Below are positions 36,953 to 50,494 of a stretch of DNA of 64,000 nt, piece after piece (positions within the stretch are counted from its first letter, which is position 1; every line of letters starts with the position of its first letter). Under the pieces are notes generated by a model. It saw only the letters and a program-made list of their open reading frames with translations, did not search any database and was not told the origin of the DNA. The DNA comes from Phylloscopus collybita. Lineage: Eukaryota; Chordata; Aves; Passeriformes; Phylloscopidae. The stretch spans positions 18,953,001 through 19,017,000 of the forward strand of contig JAJNNQ010000018.1 of NCBI GenBank assembly GCA_027886175.1, in the 5' to 3' direction. The translations under genes were made by a program, and so were the position numbers.

Positions 36953-39900
36953 TAAAGAGATAACCTGGTAAAGTTATCTCTTACAACAGGATATTCTATC
37001 ATTCTACAAAATAGCATATTACTTTTAAAACTAAGATAAATTCTGAAAAGTTCTGTTCTAAAGAAAGACCAGGAATGTACTCATGAGTACTTACATTTGA
37101 TCCACAGTTTAATGAAAAACATGGGGTTTAGTCATACATTTTCTGTATAATTGTCTGTATAATATCATATGTTAATATGTTTCAGTTGTTCTATTTCTCA
37201 TCTGATCTGTTTAAAGTAGATGTCAGTATATATTCCCATCTTCAGTGCTAGTCAGGATTAACATAATTATCTTTTCCTTACTTCAAAACAGGTTCTTCTT
37301 ATAAGCAATTTTGTTTGTTAGCTTTAAGGAAATCCTAGGTTTCTCAGATGTGTAAAGCTGACATTTTCATGATAAGGCAGGAAGTCGGTTTCATGATTTT
37401 AATGATTAATTTTCAACCTAGCAAATCCAATTTCCTGTTCTCAGCAAGTCTACATTTATTGAATACTCATAGATGAAACATTGTAAACAAGGTAAGATAG
37501 GTTCAGGATTTTGTTTTCAACAACCTGTGGTGGAAACTTTGCATTTTTGAATTTATAGGCTCAAGCAAACTAACTAACCTCACAACTCCTGCTTAAATTG
37601 CTGCCACTAAATTCCTCCTTGAATCTACTGGATTTTATAGTAAGGCCATACCTGAAGATTATTCTTATTTCTATTTTAGAATAGTGTTGAGGATAACTGA
37701 TAATGGATAAAACCTCTCTGCATTTGTGTCTAGACAAACAGAAAAAAGTCAATTCTTCTATCTCCTAGCAAGCTTATGCCTCTACATATGTGTCCTACTA
37801 TTGAACACTGCCTGAATTTCTGGTTGTCCCTAATCAAAAAATATCCCCAAAAACTCTTCAGTGTGGAAAGGAACAGTTACATAGGGAATAGATTTCTAAT
37901 TCATACAGAACAACACTTTCTTTTTGAATAAAATAGGGGTAATTTTGAATAAAATAGAGGTAATTTTGAATAAAATAGGGAGTAATGAAAGTAAAAGTTG
38001 ATGGTGTGAAAAAGACAAAATGAGGTGTTATGTGTATAGTCAGTCTTTGACTGATATAAGAATTTATGGAGGATAAAACTTCAGAATTATCTGGACATAC
38101 TTCTGAGGAAAAAAAACCCTCATCTAGGGTTATTAAATACAATAGTTGTTAACTCTGAGAGTTGTGACATTCCACCTATCTTGTGGAATTCCAGCTTACT
38201 AGTGTGAGGAGAACCGAAGAATACTGCCACGGCCTGTCTATCCTTCTCCCATTATCTACTATCATCCATTCTCTTACTGTAAAAAGGAGAGTTAGATAGA
38301 TGGTCCCTGTCAGTGTGACCTGGAAATGCCATCCTGTCATCTTATTTTCCTTTTATAATATGCTATATCAACACATATGTAGAGTGAAATACCATACTTA
38401 CCAGCATCATGCACAGATATATGAGTAGATGTACCTGTCTATTCAGGTAGATAAATACACGGACACGCCAAGAGAATTTTAGTTTCCAACTGTCTAGAAG
38501 ATCATGGGGAAAAAGAAATATCTGCTCTGCAGTGCAGTTCCTAAATCCATATTGTCACTATATCCAGAGAGAGAAGCATCTCACTTCACCTAAAGCATTG
38601 AAGGATTTCTTTTTTTTCTCAATATTACTTAAATTTGGTGACATTACTATGAAAATCAGACTAGCCTTTAAATGACACAATATGTCTCAGATAGTCCCTG
38701 TGGTTATCCTAGGTTTCTCATACAGACCTAGAGGAGAGATAACTTGGGAGGAAGCCATGCCTACACTGACAGTTGTTTTCTCAGTGTGTATAGCCAATTG
38801 TAGCTGATTGAACTGTGTGGGTTAGTGGGGAACTGTTTTAGCTGCCTGCAGGTGTATATTCTAAACACCTCTGAAAATTATGAAGTTTTCTTAGCATGAA
38901 GATATTTACAATTGTTTATTTTCTTTTACAAACTTGTGTTAAGTGGTAGTAATTCACAATATATTTCACAGCAGAAATAAATTGTGAGTTTCATTCAGCT
39001 AGATATTAAGGAGCCATATTCTAAAGTAAATATTTTCAAGTTAATCTCCACAAAGAATGCATGTAACTTTGTTTGTAAAGACGTTGTCACTCAGTTGTTT
39101 TGCATAGTCAATACACTGTATACTTATCTATGAATGTATTATATCACAGGAATTTTTCAGAATAATGAACTGTTCTAGGTATTTGATTTATGAAATTGGA
39201 ATAGTTTGCTCTGGTACTAAGAGACTGTATGTATTAAAATCAAGCCATGTGTTTCAAATAAACTTATTACAGTAACTAGAACATTTTTATGGCACCTATC
39301 TAGCCATGACTATTTGCTTTTGTCATGTCTTTTCCCACAGCTGAACCAAAATAATTTAAATCAGAGAGCTTTGTTCCTTTCTGCAGTTTAAAATGCTTGA
39401 TTAGGAGGTAGAAAGTGATCAGGGAGTAAGGATTCTAATATCCTGTCAAAACTGTATATTTCCATATCCAATTAATATACATTATATAATAAAAATTAAA
39501 TTGGCACTGGACTTAGTGGCAACCCTTTTAAATTCATGCACAGCAGTGTTAGTGAGTTTCTTGTGGCTTGTTGCTTTGCAGAAATGGGAGGGTTTTCTAA
39601 ATATGACTGCATTTGTTCCACCTATTTGCAGTAATATTGCCTCATAGCATAACAAAGATAATTAATCTCATGGGAAAAGTAAAGCCAAAAGGAAAAGTGT
39701 CTCTGTGTTTGCCTGTATGTTATCCTCTGAGGACAAGTTCAGTTGCATGTATATCAATATATCCATCGACATACAGCAGAATAGTCATAAACAGTCAGCC
39801 AAGAATAATAATGTTCTAAGCAGGAAGGAAACATTAAATTCCAAAGGAAAGACTTTTTTTCCCCAGACCTGTATTCATTTTTGGCACTGACCAAATGTAT

Positions 39901-41479
39901 TTATGGTCCTTCGGACCATGTTACTCCTGCATTAGTATCTTAAAAGCCTTGCCATTTGTGTTATCATAGCATTTGATGTGGCTAATATGATATAAGAAAG
40001 TCCTGTAATGATTTACAGATCTGGAAGAATCTATCCAGCCAAAATATGAACAAAAAATAGCCAGACAAGGAGATTAATATGAACACTCCCTTTGTGGCTT
40101 CAACACTGTCTTGTTTCAAAGGCTGTTTTTAACTTTTCCCATACTTGAAGAAAATTTGTCTGAAATTATTGTTATGGTCTAAACAAGGAGAAATCCCTAA
40201 TGAGAGTATGTAATTTTTGGCAGAATCTTCTACTTTTATAATATAAAAACAAGTTCAGGGGTTGAGGTTTTGAGTTTGGGTGTTTTGCAGGTTTTGGGTT
40301 TTTTAACTGCTTTGGAGTTTTGAGAAGGAGCTAAGTGATTTAAGACCAAAGGATAGCCATTTGAACTCTAAAAAAAAAAACATTAAAAAAAACAGTTCAG
40401 ATCTCATTTGGTCTCATGTTCTTGCTCTATAAGTATGTTTGAGTGAAAGAAGGCACTGTATAATAATACAAGGGAAAATTTGAACTGTACTGTTGATTCC
40501 CTAAACAACCAAGACAAAATATTGTTTGACTGGGAAAAAAAAATATTAGCCTGTCTTTGAATTTCGAAGCTAAAACTACGAGTCCAGCCTAGACTCCTGT
40601 CCTGATGATATTCCAGCAATAAAACTCATTCAGAATTAGTTTGGTGGCACAGAAATTTTACTCTGATGTAAACCTTGGTAGGATTAGCTCTGGCACCATC
40701 AGACAATTTTTGCCCTGGTCACAGTGGAGAAAAAAATGACATATATGAATTATAACTCACAAGTGATTAAATGCAAGTTAAAAGCATGCATCAGCTATTG
40801 ACATCTCATCACTTGAGAACTGTGCCTGTGACAGTGCAAGCTCTAAATAGGAGTTAAATTTCATTAAGGCCACTAACATGCTTGAATGGATATGGTTATG
40901 AATCATAAAATTCAGCACGCTTGAATTTTAACCAAAACTAGTCTTATCATGGATATTAGCCAGATATTGTACCTATTCTGAAAAATATCTTGCATGTGGA
41001 GATGGAAGTTCATGTATATATCTATAAATCTAACTATGCATGCACAGACAACATTTAAGAAAAAGGAATATTCAGCAGAGCAAAAGGAGATGGAGGTATG
41101 TTGTGCATTAACAAATGTGTAAGAAAATGCACAGAAAAGAGCTATATCTAAAGGTTTTGTTTAAACTGAAACTGCTGAATAACTAGACTTCACTATACTT
41201 ATGTCTCACAAACTGTGTACTTATCACTTTCCTGTTTGCTGTATTATCTCAATAAATGAATCTGACAGTATGATTTTGGTGTGAAGTATAGCTACTGGCT
41301 TTGGAGTCTAGGATGCCTGTATTAAAAAAAGGACTTTTGCAGAAAATCTTATAAAAGGTACAAGAATATTCAGTAAGGGGTCAGAAAACTATAAGATTAT
41401 TATGGTTATCCCTCCCATACATATATTATTCTCCAATGTAAAGTCTGTGCACTTAGCATTCATAATTCACTCCAGAACT
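36953..41479. other. A+T-rich unique non-coding DNA
   Basis: No gene or transposon recognised. Contains the 21-bp tandem repeat at 37922-37985 and an A-rich patch near 40370-40392. Confidence 0.55.
37922..37985. repeat. 21-bp tandem repeat, three copies
   Basis: Three head-to-tail copies of a unit TTTTGAATAAAATAGGGGTA plus A. The second differs at one position and the third carries one extra base near its end. Each unit contains AATAAA. Confidence 0.95.
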
Positions 41480-41905
41480 TACAGAATCATGTCATATGGA
41501 AGGAACTCCCTGAGACATCGAGTCCAACCTTGTCCTAAACTAGTGTCAGTTAACAGAGGTTGCTCATGGTCTTGTCCAATTGAGTTCTAAATATCTCCAA
41601 AGGAGATTTGACTTCTTCCAAAAGTTGAAGAGGGAGAGGGGGAAATCCTAATATCTACTCAGAATTTTCGTACTTGAAACTTCTGTCTGTTGCTTCCCAT
41701 CACTGTTTACTTCTAAAAACTTTGGCTTTGCCTTCTCTACGGTCTCCTGTTGTATAGTTGTACACAGCAGGAAGACCTCCCCTAACCTCAAGTTTGTAGA
41801 AAGACAATTTCCTTGGCCTTCTCCTCTATGTCATGAGCTTCAGGCCTGTCACCATCCTTACTGTCATGCCACTCTAATCTTTACTATCTGCTTTTCAAGG
41901 CTCGG
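41480..41905 (-). mobile_element. CR1 LINE 3' region, old, minus orientation
   Basis: The plus strand opens with ACAGAATCATGTCATATGGAAGGAAC and GAGTCCAACC, the antisense CR1 3' end. It continues with C/T-rich antisense CR1-like sequence to AGCTTCAGGCCTGTCACCATCC. Many substitutions and small indels mark it as much older than the copies at 36.5 and 51 kb. No open frame is preserved. Confidence 0.7.
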
Positions 41906-42951
41906 TATATCTGGTAGAGTTTGGGAATATTATCTGGCTGGATAGGTTCACTGGCAATATCATTTTAAAACAGGAAGATGAGACAGGCACATAACCTCAT
42001 CTCCCCCTTCCTCTTTCTGCAGAACCTGGATAAAGGTCAGAAAATTACTGTGATTTGGCAGGATGTTATTTTGGGTTCCATGACAAAGAGCGTCTGCACC
42101 AAAACCTAGAAGTACTTGGCTCAACTAAATTTTTGATGTAGGCTGTTTATTTTGTCAAGACAATTTCTGAAGTTTAACTTATCTTCTCTTTACTATGGCA
42201 CTTGCATAATATTAATGCCCAAAGTACATATTTAATTTCGGAACGTGGATTTTTTTCATCAACATTTTGACCATTAATGGTGTTTTCTGTGACTGGAACT
42301 GAAAACTTGAATGTCTAATGAGTCAGAACTTCAGGATTTACCCAAAGCACACTGAACTCATATTTGAACCAAAACTGAAAAACTAATCTGTGCGTGTTGA
42401 ATTATCCTAAGTATTTTAGGGAGAAAAAGAAAAACAAAAAAACCCTCATGGTCATTGTTAGGGGTTCCAAAGACTTATATATGTTTTTGCATTTGCTAAA
42501 ATTATGTCTTCAGAAGATTCTCTTGGTCTTGATGTGTGAGCAGGTTAAGTACTTCATAGATTTAAGATTTCTATTATTAGATATCTTAATTAAGCTCCAA
42601 CCTGGATTCCATAATAGAACTGATAGCCTGGGGCAATAAAGACCAGTTCCCATAAGCTGTAAGCTTTGGAACCTTTTCCAGTCATCTCTAAGGTACTTCT
42701 CAGTTTTAAAGAAGCAAGAGCCATAGTTTGTTTTTCTGTTTCCAAACATATTTTGCCTACCTTTGGGGAGAAAGAAAAACCCAAACCAAAACCAAACAAA
42801 ACAAAGCAAACAACCACCACCAAACGGGACAATTCAGCAATGCAAACAATGTACTGGTGACATGTAAAAGAGTAGGGAACAGATTCTTGATATAATTCAA
42901 ATGGATGCAAATCATGTCAGGAACTCTGCAGGGTAATGTCCATAGCACTAC

Positions 42952-42989
42952 TTTTTTTTTTTTTTTTCCCCTCTTTTTTCCTTTTTTTT
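42952..42989. repeat. T-rich homopolymer tract
   Basis: T16 followed by C-interrupted T runs. Confidence 0.9.
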
Positions 42990-44065
42990 GAAAATATAAT
43001 TCAATACTACTTGCAAGTCTCTTGGGACATTGACAAATAGTGCAAGAGTGGAGTTCTATACATATGGTATCATTCAGTATAGACCTTTCATTTACTGATT
43101 GAGTTCACGACTAGGAGTATTTCCTGGGACAATAAATCACAAACTAGGATTACTGATCTAAGAGTTTATGACCTGGGCAGAACCAGAAGGTGTACAACTG
43201 TTTAGTCACCACTTTCATCTTCCTAAAAGAACTATATTGTTGCCACCTTCTGGCCACTTCACAAGATATTCTTGACTGATATGAAGAGATTAATCCTATT
43301 TGGAGACAGGAGCATTATGTTGTGACATAAAATCTTCAGACAGGTATTAAATCAAGGATATTAGAAGAATGTCACAGGATATTCCTCAAAATTTAGAAAA
43401 AGGAAAGATATTTTAAGAAGGTTTTAATTGCAAGGAAGCCTTTGGAGCAGATGAATAATTCACACATCTCAGGCTGTTTTAAAGGCAGAGCTTTTGTTGA
43501 TAAATGCATATGCAACAATGAATTTTTTGTAAATTAATGAAATGTAAAACTGCATGAAAAGGGTTGATGTGGAAAAATTCTCTGTGTGTTGAGTCTGCCA
43601 AAGAATATGTATATTTATGTGCAAATGTTTGTGTATGGGCTACTCCCATTCTTCTCCCACATGTATAAAACTTAAGTTTTACTATTTGGGCACTTTTCCC
43701 AGAGAAACAGGACCCATTGCAGGCTAAGCATCCAGGAAATCAAGAAAAGTTGACATCAACTGAACACTAACATTCCTCTTCTTCATGTAACTGCCAATAG
43801 AGATAGTTAAGTAATATCTGAAGGTGAGCTCAAGATTCATAAAAAATGCCAATGACATTCAAATTAAGTAAGTTAAAAAATATGTTGGAAAAAAAATCCA
43901 GACATATCTCATACAACCATAAAAAATCTCCAGTGAATTGGAGGCCTCCTAACATAATATGAAATGAAGCAGAAATTCCTTTGTACAACTAACAATGTAA
44001 TCACATAGGTGAATCTAAAATTGTCCATGTCTTTAAAAAATTACCCCAATAGCACTTTCTTGTTG

Positions 44066-44134
44066 TACATATACATACATATATATGTATATAAATACAT
44101 ACATGTAAATATATATATATATATATATACATAG
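44066..44134. repeat. (TA)n / (CATA)n microsatellite
   Basis: Mixed ACAT and AT dinucleotide array, with an uninterrupted AT stretch at about 44108-44128. Self-complementary, so cruciform formation is possible. Confidence 0.9.
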
Positions 44135-47100
44135 GCACCATTCTGTCAAATGGGGATTTGATCTGGGTCCAAGTTTACCATCATGCGAAGCAACTTTCTA
44201 AGCTCTTTCTAGAAATGGGTTTTGCTGTAACCTCATCCCTGGCAATTTGATTTAAATTTCCTTATTTCCAGCTGTGCACTAAATAAGATCACTGAAGATG
44301 GGAAACCAGGTAAAGAACACCCACCAACTGGTGAAAAAATTACTGTGCCATAGATATGAAATCATTTCTTCAAATTCCTATATTATTCAAATGCATGATT
44401 TAGGATACTTACAATAACATAAAAGCAGGATTGTTCAGGGAATGATTCTGATGTAGTAGAACGTGCACCACAGTGAAACTGTTCAGAAAAATATACTTAT
44501 CCTTATAGCAGGATGCACAAAGGTATGTATACTCTTGAGATTCCAAATCATCTCACTTGTTCTATCTCTGCTTTTTTCCTAACACATAGAAGATGTGATA
44601 TAATACAGTTCCGTATATCCTCCAGAGGATACCAGTCATATATTTTTAAACTAGGTATGGCTAGTTATTCCCACCTGGCTTATTTTCTCTTCCACTTATC
44701 TTAGACTCTTGATGTCAAATTCCAGAGGTTTGACTCTGCCTTTCTATCAGAAGACTGATTCTATGTGCTATATAAATAATAATGTAGCAACCTTGGTCCA
44801 AGGTCTTCCCACCATAAATGGCATAACATCTTAACATTCGATACTTAGTCCTAAATTGGACATCTGGTTGCCTGAGGTTCTGTTTGGTGGGGAGAGGCAC
44901 ATTCAGAGCATGATTCAGATTTCATACCCTTTAAAGAAACATCTGAAACAGCTCATTTCTCTCCATTAACAACACAGACAGCCTACAGCAATCATGCTCT
45001 TAATTTAGCCATGTACATTAAAGCAGCTAAGTAGAATGAATCTAGGCCAAGCTGTCTGTGTCCACATTGCACTGGAGTCACAGTCATTTGCACATAGTAC
45101 CCGGCATATTTCATTAATGCTCTATTCATCAGGGAACATTTGCAATTTCACCCTTAAAATAAGTATTTGATGTTAAAAGACTGAGAGAATATCACTTTCT
45201 TATGAACATGGAACTTTTAAGCACACAAACTCACAGCAAAATAGCTCTAATGTAAAAGAAGAACAAGCATATCATTGTGTGATTATACTTGGGGTTACAA
45301 CAAAAGGAAATGAATGTAGCTACACTGTGTTGTGCTCAAAGGACATCCAAACTTGTATGGATTTTTTTTAATCTTATTACAGAAAAGCATAGACCTCTTC
45401 CTTGCCAACATGAACTGTAGTTTTTAACTGATCGAGTAGAATCAAGAACCAAACCCCAGTATTTATATATTGTGTACTTGTAGCTTCATAGTCTATGGAC
45501 TAAAATATTTCTGTTGGCTTAACACATACATAAGGCATGGAGAGATGGTGCAAGGTCAAAGTAGCACAGAATACAGGTTATATGCCTCTCTCTTCAGCAA
45601 AATATGTCATAACAGAAATTGGGTATTAGTAATACTTACTTTGAATTTATACTCATTGATCCATATGCCAATGAGACATACAAATCTATCATCAATGAGT
45701 TTATAAGGCTGTATAAATGCATGCAAAGCGAATACCTGCTGCTGCTTGTCTGGTGTCTCTTCTAATACGCCAATGGATTAACTATTTAGTTCTGCATCTA
45801 GCAGCAGCCTTATTGCAATTATCCTAATTGTCATGTTAGGGTAAAGTGAAAAGTCTCACAGAATCTATGAGAAATTAAACCAAGCAGCATTTCTGATTGT
45901 CATAAACTGTGGGATTTTACCAAAACATATCTTGATACTCAGTCAAGATTTCCTCCTGTATGTTAACATTTAGTTAAATGTTCCACAGGGGCTGACCTGC
46001 TTGTGTATGTGGTCTTCATTCAATCACATACAATTTGGAAGATTTGATTCTGGGTACATATTTTCAGGGCATGACTTGTGCCATATCAGCAAGCAACAAT
46101 TAAAACAGACTTTTTAAATTCAGGTGATGCAAACACATGTATGATAACGTCCCACAGTCATCATAATCTCTTAGAATTGTCCCAGGAGATAGATGATTAC
46201 AGTCTGTTCTTGGTCAATCTGGCCTGATTTATTAACCCCTTAAATTTACGGTAAACTAGGTAGTGTGGGTGTTTTCAGTTTTGATAACAATAAGGGAACA
46301 TTAAAGTTCCAAGTCCTAAAAGACACTCTGTAAAGACATTTAACAACTGTGTTAATTTGTCTCCCCAGAGAGTAACGCACCTTTCTCATGTTTACGTCCA
46401 CTGCAAACACAAACACATCAAAACCCACTCTCATTCCCAGGTCTCTGCAATCCAGATTCCAGTTATCTTGAGTGTAACAATATTGTTCCATTCTCCTTCA
46501 TTTAATACTAGTGCCTCAAATCCTTACACCTCAAGATCCTTACATTCCATCTGTAGCTGCTGATAGACACTGTGCCCTCCTCATTGTCTCCTCCATAGGC
46601 AGTGATCCCTAAACCTTTTACAGTCCATGTGCATTTACATTGCTGTTCCAACATCTTCAATTCCATTAACTGAGGACATTGCTCTCTGTTCAGCAAATTT
46701 GATCTTCAAGTGCATCCATAGAAATTTATTCTGTATAAATTCACTAGGATTGTTATTATATACAGAAAAGGAATAGTCAGATGGAGAAGAACTTAGCTGA
46801 CAGCCACATTATGTGGATTGTGAACTGCAAGAGAACTTCGGCCCCATTCACCTCCTGTCCACACATTCCTTTTCTGTGGCTCATAATAAATGTTAGGAGG
46901 TTGCCCTTCATGAGGTTGCCCGGGAGGGGAATGGGGAGAAAAAGGCTGGTTGGAGCTCTTATTCTGCTTCCCACACTTTCTCCCACTCAGATTCCCCATC
47001 CTCTCCTACTTCCTCATCCTATTTTTAGAACTGGTAGAGACACACATTTGAACTACTATAACGTCTCTGCAGTCATAGGAAAGATACTTCACATATCTTT

Positions 47101-49214
47101 ATGTCTGTTTTCCTTCTCCATGCTTCATGCTCTTAGCCCTTTAGACAGATGATATTCTTTAGAAAGTTTTGGCTTATGCTGTTTTTAGAACAAGAGGTCC
47201 CATACTGCCAGTTAAGTGAAAAGCAAATAATAAGTGATAACACTGTCACACTAATTTTAGATGATCTAATCACATGGACAAGAAAAAGGTTTGTTGCTGT
47301 TGTCTCACTTTATTCTTAAGGCTTATATAAAGACCAAAAAGTCGCTTTGCTGTAACCTGGCTTATCAGGGTAAGGAGACCTTTCAGAAGCTTTCAGTTAA
47401 TCCACTTTCCTTCTCTTCTATGGATGCCTCACATCCTTTTGTTCACTACTAGAAAACTGTGAAGGTCATCTTCTTACTTTATGGATGATGAGAAAAGGAA
47501 GTGTCTCTTTTGTACTTATAAATACACTTGCAGAGGTGAGCAGATAGTAGGAGCATTTGTAGGTTGGAAATTTCTAGGGAGGCATATCAAGAGGACAAAG
47601 TCAGTTAGTGCTATCAGCAGCAGGCCCAAAAAGCAGCAGGAGGTTTCCTGTGCACCAGAGCTTACACTGATAACTAGCTATCTAATGAAGCAGCTGATCA
47701 TATAATAGTTATTTTTGGTTCTCCCATGAATTTTCTACTTTCTAATTCTATTCAGGTGTCAAGCTAAGATGACAGAGAGTTTCCAGTGGCTGAATTGATG
47801 TAGGGTGAGGAAGGACATACAAAGGAAAACAAAATTATATTTTAAGAGAGAAAAAATTCTGATTTTACTCACACTTACTGAATTTAATATATCACAGGGT
47901 TTCTTAAAGGAATATTAAAGGCAGTGCAGGATCTATATATGAACATATATACAAACCCTATTAGTTTTCCCAGGTGAAAACAGCAAGAAGAGGTGATTCC
48001 TAATACAAATTTACCTACAACACTTCAGTGAAAGTTATGAAGAAAAGGCATTATCATTCCTTGATTCTGCCTTCCCATGTAGTTCAGGAAAATTTTTGTT
48101 CAGCAAGGATAAGTCTAGAAAGAAGAAGATAGTATCTGACTGCCTTAAGACAGTGTCTCCTTATAAAGGCAGAAGTTTTGCAATCAGATAAATCCCAAGT
48201 TTTATATAATTGGAGGAAAATGTATCTAATTTGGCTTCAGAAAAGTTGGTACATAGAAATTTTGTTATCTTAATAATCATCTTACTTGACTTTTTACTTC
48301 TAATGTTAAAAGAAAAGCAGAAACTTCATTAAAAATACTATTTAAGTTGATTAATTTCCTGACTATTTAGTAACTCCTGATGGTGAAAAGAGCAGCTCTG
48401 GTGTGTGTGGTCCAGATCTCTGTATGGTAATGCCAATGCACCACATGTATTAACCAAAGTCCCATCTGCAGGAGAACTCCATCCCAGACCAGATGTGGTC
48501 TCTAAATGTAGCTCTGGTGCTACAGTGACTCAAAAGAAATGTCTAGGTGGTTCAGGTATCCCAAAATTCTTAGCATCTAACACTCATTGTAACATTTGAA
48601 GCTGTGCTAAACTACTGTTTAGAATTTAGACTCTATTTAGAAGAATAAAGAATGTACAGATACAAAACAGGCAACTCCTAGAAAAATAGGTGCAATTTGA
48701 AATTAGTTTTATAGTACTTTATAATTTTTTTCCAGCACAGTCTTCTTGTCTTTCTCATTAATTTGCTTCTTATCTTATTACAGTGTTTTTATTATTAACT
48801 TCCTCATTTTTATTATTAGCTTTCCTCCTTTCCTAGCACAGTGTGTTTTCCAGCAGGATCAAGCTTTGGCTAAGGAAGGCACTTTAACGATGTGAGGCAA
48901 AGTGTGAGGGTTTCCCTAGCAATGCTAGAGAAATTCTTTAAACCTCAGAGTGGAAACAGTCACTCACTGACAATATGTTTTCCTTCCGTTTAGTGGCTGG
49001 CACAAACTGTCCTCTCTTGCAGGGAATCAGATATATGTTTCTGCAGCAAATGAGGCAGATAAAACAAAGAAAGATGTTTAAAATTCTTCATGCAGCTTAT
49101 ACAGGCAAGTTCAGCACTATTCAGATTATTTGGGGCCAAGGCAGAATGTTGTCATTCCCCAGGAGCAGTTCTCTCTCAGCCAGCAGCGGGTCACATTGCA
49201 TCGTGTGAGCAAGC

Positions 49215-49745
49215 CTGGCTGGGCCGCGTTCAACGAGCCTCAGTCCAGCGCCAGCTGCATTAGGAGAACTTTACATTGGTGAATGTGTAATGCTGAGTGG
49301 CCATGGTAATGAGTCATATCTCGTGTTTCCTGTCCAACAAAAAGAGGTTGCAGGTTCCTTTCTCTCCTCTGGGCACCTCTCCTCAGGAGGTCCGGAAGGC
49401 CAGGAGCGGCTGGGCCACGGCTGCCATTGTCTCTGAGGCAGCTCCGGAGTGAGCACGGGTACCTGCAACTCTGGTGTGCGCTGCCACACTGACGGCTGTC
49501 CTCGCCGGGCAGGCACAGGCAGGCAGACAGACAGACAGACAGACAGACAGAGAGGGCTGCACCCGGGCCCCGCGGGACCGTCACCAAACAGCTCCTCAGC
49601 AAGTGGCCGCACAGTGAGGGATGGAGCTTGGGCCCGGCGCAGCCACTGCCACCACCCGGGGCTGCTCCCGCTGCAGCTGCTCCGGCACGGCCCGAGCCGC
49701 ACAGAGACACAGGGTGTGCGACAGCAGCGAGACTGGAGGTGAGGC
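49215..49745. promoter_or_regulatory. CpG island, candidate promoter and first exon
   Basis: This is the only CpG-rich block in the window. By hand I count about two dozen CpG in the roughly 345 bases from 49390 to 49738, with high G+C, against near absence elsewhere. It includes CCCGGGCCCCGCGGGACCG and several GGGCGC/CGG-type clusters. At 49736-49743 the plus strand reads GAG/GTGAGG, a good splice-donor match (exon end at 49738), compatible with a non-coding first exon of a plus-strand transcript. There is no convincing TATA box, as usual for CpG promoters. Frames open on both strands (179 and 241 codons on the minus strand) are typical of G+C-rich DNA and are not evidence of protein. Gene identity is unknown; orientation is inferred from one donor only. 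Confidence 0.55.
49520..49552. repeat. (CAGA)n microsatellite in CpG island
   Basis: About seven CAGA units after two GGCA-type units, inside the CpG-rich block. Confidence 0.9.
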
Positions 49746-50373
49746 TGAGAAGGTCTCTGAGAAAAAATCTGCAGGAAAATCTGAGCCACAGAGCAAGGGA
49801 AGAGGGACACTGGGGGCCCCAGTTGTATGAGTAGCGGAGGGGGGCTGCTGCAGTGGGGAAGGCTGGGAGCTGATGGATGAGTCCTAGCAGCAGAAAGAAT
49901 GCTCCTAATCCACCTTCAAACCCACTGCTGCGGAATAGGCTTCGTGTTAGCACTGGGGGACACAAACAAGACCTGTCAGGGCCAGCTGATGATCCTAATA
50001 TCTACACAAGGTGGAAAAGCTGAAGGGCAGTTTTAGGAGTCTCATTTCTGCAGAGAACTGAAACAGGATTTTGCTGTGCTGACCTTTTGTCTTGGGTGCT
50101 CTGTTGTTCACTGGGGTCCAGGAAGTGCAGTGTTGCAGTGACTGCCCAGGTTTGTCAGACTGTTACCCCTTGCTTCTCCTCTTTCTGCAAACCCAGCAAT
50201 CCTCCTAGGGGTAACCTGTGTGGTGTTGCAAGCTTCCATGACACCAGGAACCTTTTCAAGGAGTAAGAGCAGGGTGTGATGCCTGTGGCCAAGGGAAGCA
50301 TCAGTGTCTTTACAAACCTTGTTTGCAAAGGCCTGTTACCCGCATGAGGAAGGCTTTAAGTTAGGAGTAAGAG
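49746..50373. other. moderately G+C-rich flank of the CpG island
   Basis: G+C declines across this stretch and CpG becomes sparse. If the donor at 49738 is used, this would be the start of intron 1. No exon or transposon recognised. Confidence 0.45.
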
Positions 50374-50468
50374 CCTTCCTTCCTTCCTTCCTTCCTTCCT
50401 TCCTTCCTTCCTTCCTTCCTTCCTTCCTTCCTTCCTTCCTTCCTTCCTTCCTTCCTTCCTTCCTTCCT
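50374..50468. repeat. (CCTT)24 tetranucleotide microsatellite
   Basis: Uninterrupted CCTT array of 95 bases, pyrimidine-only on the plus strand. Frames of serine/phenylalanine/leucine/proline (plus) and glutamate/glycine/arginine/lysine (minus) through it are artefacts. Confidence 0.98.
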
Positions 50469-50469
50469 C

Positions 50470-50494
50470 ACAAACAGACAGACAGACAAACAAA
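50470..50494. repeat. (ACAG/ACAA)n microsatellite
   Basis: Short ACAG and ACAA array directly joined to the CCTT array, forming a compound microsatellite. Confidence 0.9.

Larger units (their letters stand above)
41906..49189. other. A+T-rich unique non-coding DNA
   Basis: No gene recognised over about 7.3 kb. Simple repeats occur at 42952-42989 and 44066-44134. The patch 46370-47010 is relatively C-rich on the plus strand, with frames open on both strands (longest 123 codons, 46781-47152), but no recognisable domain or splice-supported exon. Confidence 0.5.

Noticed and set aside
46781..47152. 123-codon plus-strand frame
   Set aside because: Equally open overlapping frames on the minus strand, no domain, no splice or start context.
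49240..49965. 241- and 179-codon minus-strand open frames in the CpG island
   Set aside because: Frames are open on both strands and in several phases at once, as expected where G+C is high and stop codons are rare. The translations are low-complexity Ser/Cys/Leu/Pro/Arg with no domain.
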